Of a stretch of DNA of 64,000 nt, positions 23,770 through 33,792 are shown one piece after another (position 1 is the stretch's first letter; each line of letters starts with the position of its first letter). The notes under the pieces were generated by a model, which was not told where the DNA came from, did not search any database, and saw only the letters and a program-made list of their open reading frames with translations. The position numbers were made by a program, and so were the translations under genes. Source of the DNA: Tilletia caries (Eukaryota; Basidiomycota; Exobasidiomycetes; Tilletiales; Tilletiaceae); assembly GCA_032718865.1 (NCBI GenBank), contig JALUTQ010000046.1, positions 1,736,001 through 1,800,000 on the forward strand. Reading direction: 5' to 3'.

Positions 23770-24821
23770 CAGTGGTCGGCATGGGTGTGGATGACCGGTG
23801 GATGTGGATGTCATATCATCCGACCAATCGGATGTGGATGTGGATGAGGCGGCTGATTTTGGTTTCAGCTCGGATGTGGATGAGGCGGATGAGATACATC
23901 CGGATGTCTTCCGAATCCGACCCTCATCCGACCGTCATCAGCTGATGCATGGATGACATCCGGCTGAGGCACGTGAAAGCCAATTTTTGCGCCATTAAAC
24001 TGATTCTTGATTTTTGAAATTGCAAATTTTGGTGTCATCGGCTTAGATCCCGGTCAGATCGGATGATTGACTGCTTTTGGTTAGAATGATCATCGGTCCA
24101 TCACCTGATCTCATCCATGCGCAGCACGCTGAAAAGACTTTTGTCACCGGTCAGCTCCATCACCACCACCTACACTTCCTTCCTTCTTTCCTTCCATAAC
24201 CACCACCACATCCATTGCCTTCAGCAAGTTTCCCGGCCATGCCATCATACGCGCAGGAACTCAAGCTCTTGGATATCACCGGACAATGGTTTTGCCATGG
24301 CCTTGAGACCGAGGCCATGGGCGAGGCGCTTTCTTCGCTCTCTCCCAAAGAGAAGCTTGTGAAGGTCGAGTTGCTGCACGACACTAGGAGAAGGCCGATT
24401 TTCTGTGAGGCCTCTGTTGAGAATGGCCTTCTGTTCGGTCTGGGATGTCATGATGCTGACAGGGTGTATGGAACCGTACGTTGGTGATGAGAAGAAGCGG
24501 AAGTAAGGAGCAGGATGGCACAAATGAAGTGCCGAAGGAGTATCCGATGGTAAACGGATGTCAGCTGCAGTAACATCGGATGCCATCTGGTCATCACCCG
24601 TTCACATCCGATGAGGTCCGATGAAAGTCGGGTGCGGAGGGCTGCCACGTGAGTGGCAGCCACGCGCCGAAAAAAAATTGATTACATAAGCGGATGACAT
24701 CCGAGTGACATCGGATCTGGTGGATGTGGATGTGGATGAGGGCAAAATTTCTGATCGGATGTGGATGTGGATGTGGATGAGGACCCCCTCTCATCCGATT
24801 TCTCATCCATGCCGACCACTG
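23770..24821. mobile_element. hAT-type MITE with GGATGTGGATG motifs and a captured core
   Basis: Inverted ends CAGTGGTCGGCATG / CATGCCGACCACTG with the perfect 8 bp duplication TGAATACC (23762-23769 and 24822-24829). Both flanks of the interior (about 23785-24115 and 24530-24810) consist of repeated GGATGTGGATGAGG and CATCCGATG-like units. The central about 370 bp is unrelated non-repetitive sequence carrying a small ORF. That layout suggests motif arrays as transposase-binding arms around cargo. Confidence 0.88.
24239..24487 (+). CDS. Small ORF in the core of the GGATG MITE
   Basis: 82 aa starting MPSYAQELKLLDITGQWF and ending in RVYGTVRW. It has coding-like composition (KEKLVKVELLHD, CEASVENGLLFGLG) unlike the flanking repeats. 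No family was recognised. Its position in the middle of a MITE suggests a captured fragment of a host gene, or a remnant of an autonomous parent; expression is unknown. Confidence 0.35.
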   Translation: MPSYAQELKLLDITGQWFCHGLETEAMGEALSSLSPKEKLVKVELLHDTRRRPIFCEASVENGLLFGLGCHDADRVYGTVRW

Positions 24822-25858
24822 TGAATACCTCTGTCCCTTCCCACTAGCTGCTCATTGCCTGTGCTACTTCGTCTCCTTCTTTCTGGCCACCCTCAAGCGC
24901 ATCATCCCCCTCTCGTCTTTTTTCCTCCCCCTTGATCTCGTCCGGTTGCAGACTCATTCTTCTCTGTGAATTATTATTTTTACATGAGTCTATCCGCAAT
25001 CAAATATGAGATGACATTTGTATACACCTATGGGCTATGGCTGAGCATGGTCGTATGTAAAATATCAGAGTGACCACATGCAAATTGCAATCTGTTTTCG
25101 ACTCGGACTCATGGCGGAGCGGACGAAGGGTAGCGAAGCTACCCTGAGCTTCCGCGTAGCCATGAGCGCCTTTGAATCATAACCTACATCTGTCTGTCAT
25201 ATCAAACATCGCTGAGAAATGCATTCTACCTTATATAGTGGCCTCAGACAGCTCTGGTCACTTCCTCCGCCCGACCACGATCATGATGTCCGATACAGGG
25301 GGAGAGTATGTCATTTTTTTATTTAGATCGATAGAAATGATAGATACAGTCTCCCTGAACACGGCTGTGAAGGTTTGAGAGAGATTCAGTCAGAATTGAG
25401 CGAGTACTGTCAGTTTTCAGTCTGCGGGAACATCGGCTCAGCGCGAGTCCCATATCTCGCCACAACTCGACAGCGACGCTGCTCGCGGGCGTGACGCTTC
25501 ATACACTACTCAACCACACCACTGCGCATCTTTCTGCACTAGTAAAGATGTCTGAGAAATGCAATCTTCCTTACTTAGTAGCCTCGGACAGCTCTCATCA
25601 CTTCCTCCGCCCGACCACGACCATGTTGTCCGATTATAGGGGAGACCCTGTCATTTTTTTATTTCAATCAATGGAAATGATAGCTACGATCCTCACGAAC
25701 ACGTGTGTGAAGGGTTGGGAGAGATTGTGTAAGAATTGAGCGAGATTCATAAGGGCAAACTCGGCGGCTACTTAGTACCCCTGCGCGCGAGCCACATATT
25801 CGGTCAGAACTCGACAACGACGCTGCCCACGAGCTTCTCACTTCACACACAGCTCAAT

Positions 25859-27228
25859 CATCGGGGATTTGGTGGTTTCGCGCACTGGTCTGCGCGAGAC
25901 CCGCGCGCCGCATGGTCGCACGGGTCTCGCGCATTTGACCCTGTGTGAGAGGGTCGCGCACTGGGGCTCGCACGGGGCGCCTGCGCGCGGATAGCTCGCG
26001 CTGACCACTCGCGCAGGCCCCGCGCGAGCTGCTTCCCGCGCACACTGCGCGCGCAGATCCGCGCGAGCCGAACCTTTGTCAATTTTCTGAGAAGTAGTGA
26101 ACGACCATACACCTCACGTGACTATTCCACAACGCTGCCGCCCGGACCCCCTTTTTGAGGACATCCCGCCCCCAACACCAAGACCCTCGTGCGCACCACC
26201 ACCACCACCACCACCACAACGCGTGCTGACCATTCCTTTCCTTTCCTTCATCTCAGACGGACGCGCGCCTCAGCAGCTGCTCTTTCGAGTCTCATACTGC
26301 GCGCGCGTTCGTCGCCAAGCGCTTGGGAACGCTCACACAGTTCCCCCCTCCAGATCACGCCTTGGCGGCTTGCTCACCCTGACTGTGACACTGCAGTGCT
26401 AACACCATTCATCCCCACCTACAGATGCGCTGACTTCTGTCATCCTCTCTAACAGTGACTGACGTCGCTGACACCTCTTCCGCCATTCTTTCCAGTCTCC
26501 ACACTTTTGCCGTCCTCCATCATCCGCACTCCGCAGTACCCCACCGCTCTGGTGCATCTTCCCTCATCCTCAGTACGCTCGACCGCAGCCATTTCTTTTC
26601 CTCACCCTCTGTGCTGGACGGCCACGTGGTCACACACGTGGGTCCAGTATCTTATCTCTTTCCCATTATCTCTCTCTCCCTTCTCTCTCACGCACCTTTG
26701 CATAGCAACACCCTACCTCCACTTCTCCCCACTTTTCCCACGTCACACTTTTCCCTCGCTCTCATCGTTACCCTTCTCGAGCTCATCATTGTACTTAGTT
26801 CTCTCCCTGGTCATATATTCACTCTTCATTCTCTGCATCTTGCACATATCTGCTCTACAGGCTCCCTCTACTGGCTCCCTTACAGGCTCGCTAGTATACC
26901 CTCTTTCTACTCTGCTTCCCGTTACGTTCGGACGCGATCATGTATCATAGTTATTTTGTTGGTTGTACTCATTGCTTCATTCGATTGTCACGATCTCTGT
27001 GGACTGTGGAGTGTGTGTGTGAGAGAGGTCTGAGTGCAGTGCGAGCTGCAATGGAAGAAGGGGTTTGGGTGAGCCCTGCGCGCGGTCTGCGCGCGCCCCA
27101 GGGCTCGCGCGGGGGTGCGCGACCACCGCACGAACGCTGCGGCGCGCAGACCTCGCACGGAGTCAGTGTGCGGGGTCCTCGCACGGTGCTCGCGCACCCC
27201 CGTGCGACTGACTACCTAATCCCCGATG
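25859..27228. mobile_element. DNA transposon with CATCGGGGATT ends, 3 bp duplication
   Basis: Terminal inverted repeats CATCGGGGATTTGG / CATCGGGGATTAGG (right end read in reverse), flanked by AAT (25856-25858 and 27229-27231). Removing it restores the continuous 342 bp repeat (GCTCAATCATACC), which proves the boundaries. Both ends carry GC-rich, CGCGCG-rich segments (25865-26080 and 27065-27210). The 3 bp AAT/ATT target is of the PIF/Harbinger kind. It encodes no transposase and contains an LTR remnant. The frame 26455-27033 is a by-product of that LTR. Confidence 0.75.
26610..26859 (+). repeat. Solo LTR related to FHA-LTR family 1
   Basis: Runs from TGTGCTGGACGGCC to CTGCTCTACA. It shares with the 236 bp LTRs the paired CACGTG boxes (6 bp apart here), GCATAGCAACACC, CTTCTCGA and TGTACTTAG in the same order. 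No internal region follows. The flanking 5 bp do not match well (CCCTC / GGCTC), so it is an old or recombined copy. Confidence 0.7.
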
Positions 27229-27289
27229 AATCATACCATCATGCATCTTTCTATAATAGTAACTAGGTCTGAGAAATGCAATCCTCCTT

Positions 27290-29562
27290 GGGAACGGCTG
27301 CGGGCACAACCCTTAATAGCTATGCGCACAACTAATAGCTATGCGCACAACTAATAGCTATGCGCACAACCCATGGCTATGCGCACAACCTTCTCACAGT
27401 CACTCACCCCCTCATCTGGGCCGTAATACCGCATGCCCTCATTGCTCAGTATAAACATCTTTCTTCACTGCATGCACCAAAATGAGGTTGTCAGAGAGAG
27501 AATGATTCATTTGTTATTTGTGGGAGACGGAAAGCCGAGCCCCGAGAGAGACTGAGAGAATGGGGAAAATGAGAATATGATGTTGACTGGAGGCATTGGC
27601 CGACCGAATGAGCACCGCCGCAGCGTCCACAAGGTTGAGGGCATCGGTTGGAAGTATGACCCGGCTGATGGCAGTTGCGACATCGCCTGACAGCCCTGAC
27701 TGATTGACGATGTGCGACATTAGCCGCCTCGTTGGCTGTGCGCAAACGACCCGTTGCCAACTGACCCGTTGATGGCTGGGTTTGATTGCGAGGCCTGAGA
27801 GGGTCGAGGACTCTGGGAGTTCGCTCTCCGGTCAATCCTGCTGCGGTTCGCCATTGAGGATGAACGCTTTCCAGCGGGATAGGCCTGCCTGCTGACCGAA
27901 ATGAGGCGAGGTTGTGCATGCAGGGCAGGCCGAGCGTCGCCCGGATGACACAGTTGCATTCGAGCGCGGCGTTGGGTCTGCGGCTCATCTCGTCTTGTTT
28001 CTTTATGAGGTCCAAAGCATACCGCGACACATTCCGGACTAGCTGAATGAAAAAGGGATCACCCAGAATATTCAAGGCCACTTTGCTACGATCCGCCTGA
28101 AGGTCTGACTCGATTTGAATGTGCTGCGTCGTAAAGTGGTTTGCCATCGCCAGGGATACGGTCTGAAGATTGCCCTGCCTCGAGTGCAAGAACGCCTTCA
28201 GCGTCGCGTGACCGCCCTCCGCGCGAGAAGTGGTCCTGGTTCCCATATGCGGATGGCGGTCGATGTATGCATTGACCCACAAGTGTTCGTGGGTCAGCTT
28301 CCCATCCACATACGTGACCAAGTCTGGCTGATGCGACCACTGTTCCGTAAACTGCTGAAATGAGGCGACAAGCTCCTCACAAGTCCGGGACATCTTGAGC
28401 TCTTCAAAGTCGGACAGGAGGGATTGGTATTCGTCTTCATTTTGCAGACGCGAGCGGGCAAACTTCTTCACGTTTTGCCGAACATGCCACTGACAGAGGA
28501 TGTGCGCGACCGAGGTGGGAAGATGAGATGAAATTGCGGATGTCAAGGCCGCATCGTGGTCCGTAACCACCACGTCCGCTTTCCAGCTAGGAACGAGCTG
28601 ATGCAGAGTTTCCAACGCCCATTGGTAGGTTGCAGTTGTTTCATCTTCAAGGAATCCCAAGGCAGCCGTAAAAGTTCTGTTGCTGCTCGTCAATCCGACG
28701 AAATGAAGCAATGGCATTTTGTGCTGATTCGTGCTGTACATCGCGTCGATTATGAGAACTGTGTGGAACCTGGCAAGGAGCTCGAGACACCGCGGGTGGG
28801 CGAAGATGAGGCCGCCAAGCCGCTGCGTGTGTGCATCGACGAAATGAAATTGAGCACGATGCGGCCAGTTCTTCTCCTTAAGCCATTCCATTAGAGCCTC
28901 AGCAGGAGCACGCCCGCCAAGGTGCTCCCTGCGATGCTGCTGAATAAAATTGCTGACGTCTTTAGGCCGCACCACGATGGGTTCTTCACGCTGAGCCAAC
29001 AGAGCAACGATTTGGGCAGGGCGAGTGTTGTGTTGCGAAAGCTCGAGCACGTATTCCTTTGCCACGGCGTCCAGTCGACGCAGAATAGGATGAGCAATGA
29101 TATTGGTAGATGCCTCATGATCATTGTGATGTGCGTTGACGACAACTAGGTGCCAGAGGCCATCGTTCTCATTCTTCAGGCGTAGCTTGAAGAAGCAGCC
29201 GACCTTTGACGTTGCAGACTTGCGCTGGCGATTTTTCTTCGTTAAGACCACGGCAGTTCTTGTATTTCCCTCCCTTGTCGCAGCCCAAGTAGACGTATCG
29301 GCCTCCCTTGGCAGACGAAGTGGTGACCACAGCATAGCCTTCCGCTCCACCCCAGATCTGGGCGTACGCGATGGCCGAGCTCTTGGTGTCAAATGCAGCT
29401 TCAGGAGGGGGCTGTAGCGGCATATTCGATTTGCGAAGAAGTCGAGAGGAAAGGTAGGTGTGTGTATTACAGACAGTACAAGACGCGCAGACAGAGGTGC
29501 GCGTTGCGACTGTGAGAAGGTTGTGCGCATAGCTATTAAGGGTTGTGCCCGCAGCCGTTCCC
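27290..29562 (-). mobile_element. Mutator-like element 1 (MULE)
   Basis: About 43 bp near-perfect inverted repeats starting GGGAACGGCTGCGGGCACAA, with a 9 bp duplication ATCCTCCTT / ATCTTCCTT (27281-27289 and 29563-29571, one mismatch). The target is a unit of the 342 bp repeat; the empty form is present at about 25558. Inside the left repeat, AATAGCTATGCGCACAAC is repeated several times. It carries one transposase gene with a +1 frameshift. Confidence 0.9.
27491..29423 (-). pseudogene. MULE transposase with FAR1/WRKY-GCM-type and SWIM zinc motifs, frameshifted
   Basis: Starts at MPLQPPPEAAF (29423), where an N-terminal DNA-binding domain reads AYAQIWGGAEGYAVV ... YLGCDKGGKYKNC, a FAR1/WRKY-GCM1-like zinc fold. 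The remaining part, in another frame, supplies KVGCFFKLRLKN and HHNDHEAS, then the MULE catalytic domain (LIIDAMYSTNQHKMPLLHFVG, VVVTDHDAALTSAI, ILCQWHVRQNVKKFAR) and a SWIM finger (CNCVIRATLGLPCMH). A CCHC knuckle CRNCHQPGHTSNRC follows. One extra base in the A run (29232-29236, T run on the plus strand) accounts for the frame change; an intron is a less likely alternative. Total length about 644 codons is normal for MULEs. The element is otherwise intact. Confidence 0.8.
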
Positions 29563-29970
29563 ATCTTCCTTACTTAGTAGACTCGGACAGGTCCGATCAC
29601 TTCCTCCGGACGACCACGACCATGATGTCCGATTATAGGGGGAGACTATGTCATTTTTAATTCACAATCAATGGAAATGATAGCTACAGTGTTTCTGGTC
29701 ATGGATGTCAAGGTTTGGGAGAGATTGAGCCAGAATTGAGCGAGATTGCTTAGTACAAACTCGGCGGCTACTTAGTACCCCTGCGCGCGAGCCACATATT
29801 CGGTCAGAACTCGACAACGACGCTGTTCCCGCGCTTCAAACTTCACACACTAGACTATCACACCTTCACATTTATCTTTAACACGACCGGAGAGAGATCG
29901 AGTCAGAGTTGAGGGAGATCCGCCTGTATCAAGTAGGCTGTGTAGCAATACGTGAGGTTTGATTTGGAAA

Positions 29971-30654
29971 CAGTGGTGCAACATACCATCGATAGTATCC
30001 TACGATAGTATACTATATAGTATATACTATTTACGCAATATACTATAGTATGCCGCGAATTGCCGGCACTTTTTCGATGGTCATACTATATACTATTTGG
30101 TTTTGGCGGCGGTAATATAGTATGACTATAGTATGTTTTGCCTCACTTGCGGAAAATCATACTAAAACTATCCTACTGTAGCATACAAGTGTACTATAGT
30201 ACTCAAAAAGTATACTGGATGTATCCTCTTTTTATACTATAATACACTTTCAGAGTAGTATGAAAATAGTATATTAAAAACATCCACAATATGATGTATC
30301 TAGGATGATTGCAAATAGCTTGTTGTATACTAAAGTATACTATTTGTGGGCTATAGTATACTTCTAGTGCATTATATATGTCATAAAAACATACTAGCTC
30401 TATCCTATAATACACTTTTAGTGTCATATTAAGGCATAATTCGGCCAGGAATTGTCATTGTATACTATAGTATGAATATAGTAGACTTCAAGTGGCATAC
30501 AATTTACGCCGCATACTATAGTATACTATCAGGAGATAGTATATACTATTTGCATACTATGGATAGTATGTGGCTCAAATTCAAAAAAAAATACTATATA
30601 CTATAGTACATTCTGCTTCAAAAGTGACATACTGTAGTATAATATGCATCACTG
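29971..30654. mobile_element. hAT-type MITE with TATAGTATAC motifs, copy 1
   Basis: 684 bp. Ends CAGTGGTGCAACATACCATC and (reverse) CAGTGATGCATATTATACT, with perfect duplication TTTGGAAA (29963-29970 and 30655-30662). The interior is a mesh of TATACTATAGTA-like units with no ORF of note. A second copy, inverted and with a nested insertion, is at 39340-40752. Confidence 0.9.
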
Positions 30655-30662
30655 TTTGGAAA

Positions 30663-31250
30663 CCTTTTCTCGACCGAAAGAACCTCGAGTTTGATTCATT
30701 CTATTTCAATATTTAAATATTTCAATATTTGATTCATCTATCAAAACTACAAACTCCACCTGCGGGAGTCACAGAAATTCTGGGGAAGACTCTGGTTCCA
30801 AACCAGGTCACTATTCCAGTCTATGTATCACCCTGTAGCCTGCTCATAAGGACGAAGAAAAGTTTGCTTGAGGGGGGAGGAAAGTGGGAATGACCCCCGA
30901 CAAACGACTATGTAAATGACTATTTACTACAACATGCGCTTCGTGCATTGGAATTTGGACGCTTTTTCTGTCAGTGGGGCGGCGGGGGGGCGAAGCCCCC
31001 CCCGCCGCCCGTGGATCGACAGGTAGTGGAAAGAGGTTTTTTCATTATGTAGTTACGATCAAATCATACGATCAAAATTTAAAAAGGAAACTGTGGAGAA
31101 GTCTGGGTAACGCTCTGGTCACGCCCCGCACGACCAGGTCTGTCACGATTTGTGTGAAGCACCCCAAGTCGAGCCTTCTCGGGTTTTGACAATTAATACT
31201 AGCGCCATATCACCGGCACCCAAAGCGGGTTCCGTTTGAGTTAGCCATAG
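30663..31250. other. Spacer with a strong GC hairpin
   Basis: No gene. At 30976-31011 GGGGCGGCGGGGGGGC and its complement surround a GAA loop, giving a stem of about 15 bp closed by GCGAAGC, an exceptionally stable mini-hairpin. ATTTAAATATT repeats lie at about 30700-30735. Confidence 0.5.
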
Positions 31251-31252
31251 GT

Positions 31253-33355
31253 GAAAAATTTGTCAAACAGCCCCAATCCTGAGGCGAAATTGCCAAACAG
31301 CCCCAATTCTGATTGCTTCTACCATAACTGCATCGGAAAAAGAAATTACAAGTCCCAAGTCATGCTGCAGTCTCGGTAATTCGGTATCGGTGGCCTTCGA
31401 GTCCACAGATGCTGCAGTGCCTGGAGGAAGGCCCTTGTCCCTTCTCCTTGCGCTCGACTTGTGGCCGGCCGCGCTTGCGCTTAAATGCGGGGGCATGCAG
31501 GTCGCTGTCCTCGAGGTTGGTGATGCTGATGGAAGGGTAGGACTGTGCATACATTTTTTTCCAAGAATCAGTGGTATAATAGCCGTGGCAATAGGGCGCC
31601 ACGGAGACCTTGAGCTTCTGCAGCAGGGCGACTGCATGCTTGCAGGGGCGAAGCAGGGCCTGGTATTGTTTGCAGTCGCATTTTCCGACGTCCACTGGAC
31701 CGGAAGGCAGCTTGACCACATACTGCGTTCCCTCTTGCGAGGTCACACAGCCACTGGTCCTGTCACTGCAGATTGCTGTCATTTTTTGCGCCTCCTGAAT
31801 CGTCTTTTGGAGCCTCGAGTACTCGGCAGGGACGATCGGCGAGCCGCACTTGATCGCCTCCGCCCGACGGAAAAAGAACTTTTCCATTTGATGGCGGTAT
31901 ATGTAGTCGAGGCACGCGAGCGGAGACAGAGCTCGTGCCTCGAGCAGCATTGCATTGGCAATTTCCGCTAGGTTGGAGGTGACATGGCCGAAGCGTCGCC
32001 CTGAGACCGCATGCGTCGCCCACTTTGTGGCGTCGATGGCAGCGATGTATTTTTGACCCTCCTCGTCGAGCACCTTTAGGCTGTCCATGTGGCTATCGAA
32101 CTGAGCCTTCGTCCGGCAGTACACCATCTTCCAGAAGAGGCGCACTGCGGCGGCGGAATGGTGATTTTCTTTAATAGTTTTGGCGATGTGAAAGCAGCAG
32201 TATGTCGCCTTCGCCGCAGGGACAGCATCCTCGAGGGCTTCAAGCAAAGCCGCATTGCGGTCGCTGACGATGCACGTGCCGAAGTCGTTCAGGCCGTGGA
32301 GAGAGGTTCGAAGGTGCTTCATAAACCAGGTCCAATTTTCCGTTGTTTCCCCCGGGGTGAGAGCCCAGGCGAGCACGATGAGTGAGCCGGTGCCGTCCAT
32401 AGTCGCGGCTAGATGGAGCCTCATCGTGTATTTGTTTTTCATTAAGGTGGCGTCCACTGCCACCCAGCGACGACAATAACCCCAAGCGTGCCGCGAGGCA
32501 CCAGGGCAGACGAATAGTCGCTCGAATTGATTATTAGGCGCCTCGTAGACCGCATGCGTGTGTTTGTCCGCAGCGATCAAGGCGTCCACATAGGCGGGCA
32601 CGCGACGAAAGCTCGCCACCTCGTCACCCAGGGAAGCGCCCATTATTTTTCGTTTAGCCTTATATAATGCATGCACATTGGCCTCGTGCCCGAGAGAGTG
32701 CTTGAGCTGGGCTTGCATTGCTTTGCCGGAAGACTGGGCAGTGACGACCATGGTTTCTGTAACCTGTAAACACATAGATGCAGCACATAGAAATAAAATG
32801 TCAACATGCATGCCCAGCTGCAGATCATGACTTAAGAGACAATAGGGCATAGGCACAAGCAAAAACAACATACTAACCTTAGCCACAACAAGGTGATCAT
32901 TACCATTGGAAGCCTTACTACCCTCTTTCACGACACCCAGACAAGTGTGAGCAGGTACGAGGCGGGTGATTTTGACCGTGCCATTGGTGGTCTTTGCCCG
33001 GACGCGAAAGGTGCAGTCGTCATGGTGACAACGCATGATGGTGTAGCTGGCCTCGGATTTGTGATACTTAGCATTCCAACCCTCTGCGGCAGCAACTGCA
33101 CGCACCTGCAGCTTGAAGGCGGCGACGGAGTCGAACTCCTGCTTAAGCTGAAGGGTGGGGATGTTGTTTTGGCTGCTCATGCTGATGTGTGGCGTGTGTG
33201 GCGTCGGGAGGTGGGTTGATGGGGTTCACTCAAAGAGATAAAAGTCAACATCCAGCGCAGGACCAGTTAAGTTGGGGCTGTTTGGCAATTGTTTTCAAAT
33301 TGGGGCTGTTTGGCACATTCGCCTCAGGATTGGGGCTGTTTGACAAATTCTTCCC
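31253..33355 (-). mobile_element. Mutator-like element 2, apparently complete
   Basis: Terminal inverted repeats share AATTTGTCAAACAGCCCC followed by AATCCTGAGGCGAA. Each end holds two to three tandem copies of GCCAAACAGCCCCAA (left 31259-31307; right 33272-33349 in reverse). These are likely transposase-binding repeats. No clear flanking duplication was found, so the outer limits are approximate. It carries an intact two-exon transposase gene. Confidence 0.75.
31360..33180 (-). CDS. MULE transposase (MuDR-type), intact
   Basis: Two exons, 33180-32878 and 32763-31360 (114 bp intron, phase 0), 568 aa. N-terminal MuDR zinc DNA-binding domain: RCHHDDCTFRVRAK with downstream HTC. The catalytic MULE domain contains VAVDATLMKNKYTMRLHLA (first Asp), GTCIVSDRNAALLEAL (second Asp) and YCCFHIAKTIKENH. 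The SWIM zinc finger CDCKQYQALLRPCKH follows, then a basic linker (KRKRGRPQVERKEKG) and a CSICGLEGHRY half-knuckle. No frameshift or stop is seen once the intron is removed, so this element could be autonomous. The intron also carries an in-frame open reading, so an unspliced 606 aa form is possible. Confidence 0.88.
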   Translation of the reverse strand: MSSQNNIPTLQLKQEFDSVAAFKLQVRAVAAAEGWNAKYHKSEASYTIMRCHHDDCTFRVRAKTTNGTVKITRLVPAHTCLGVVKEGSKASNGNDHLVVAKVSMLFLLVPMPYCLLSHDLQLGMHVDILFLCAASMCLQVTETMVVTAQSSGKAMQAQLKHSLGHEANVHALYKAKRKIMGASLGDEVASFRRVPAYVDALIAADKHTHAVYEAPNNQFERLFVCPGASRHAWGYCRRWVAVDATLMKNKYTMRLHLAATMDGTGSLIVLAWALTPGETTENWTWFMKHLRTSLHGLNDFGTCIVSDRNAALLEALEDAVPAAKATYCCFHIAKTIKENHHSAAAVRLFWKMVYCRTKAQFDSHMDSLKVLDEEGQKYIAAIDATKWATHAVSGRRFGHVTSNLAEIANAMLLEARALSPLACLDYIYRHQMEKFFFRRAEAIKCGSPIVPAEYSRLQKTIQEAQKMTAICSDRTSGCVTSQEGTQYVVKLPSGPVDVGKCDCKQYQALLRPCKHAVALLQKLKVSVAPYCHGYYTTDSWKKMYAQSYPSISITNLEDSDLHAPAFKRKRGRPQVERKEKGQGPSSRHCSICGLEGHRYRITETAA

Positions 33356-33792
33356 GTAAAACAGTGGTTGTCTCGGCCGAGACGCCCCCCGCCATGCCGG
33401 GGGCTCGTCTCCAATACGGAGTCTGCAAGTGGGAACGACCGACGCCAAACTCGTTTTGCCCGAGTCCAGATTAGGGGTCTTTCGCCACATGACGCGTCGC
33501 ACGATATGACGCTAATTTGGACGCGGGTTGAAAATTGGCTGGAGCGAGTTGACGCCCCACACGATTGGCGTCAACTCCACCACTGATCTTGCCGCCAGCA
33601 AAAAAGGCTTGATCGTCGTTTTTCTTTTCTTTTTTCCATGGTTAATTCATCACCTTCACCTCCTCATAGCACCTTCGCTGTTCCTCATCGTGATAGCTGC
33701 CCTCCTCATCAGCGCCCCTGTCCTCCTCATCTTCGTCATGGCAGCTTCTTCTTCTTCCCTGTCGCCCCCTCCCTTCTTTTTCAGGAGACCCC

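Larger units (their letters stand above)
25165..29890 (+). repeat. Tandem repeat of about 342 bp, three units, split by two insertions
   Basis: Units are recognised by GAGAAATGCA (25213, 25554 and 27271), CTTCCTCCGCCCGACCACGA and CAATGGAAATGATAGCTAC. Spacing of the first pair is 341 bp; the second is 344 bp after subtracting the insertion at 25859-27231. The third unit is split by the Mutator-like element at 27290-29562 and resumes at 29572. Units are clearly diverged, so the array is old. Between 25090 and 25160 there is a hairpin with a GCGAAGC loop. Confidence 0.75.

Noticed and set aside
26455..27033. 192-codon hydrophobic ORF
   Set aside because: It overlaps the pyrimidine-rich solo LTR; the Leu/Ser/Pro-rich translation is what such DNA gives in this frame, with no conserved block.
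30976..31011. Helitron 3' end
   Set aside because: A strong hairpin is present, but no CTRR terminus 10-12 bases downstream and no Rep/helicase coding were seen.
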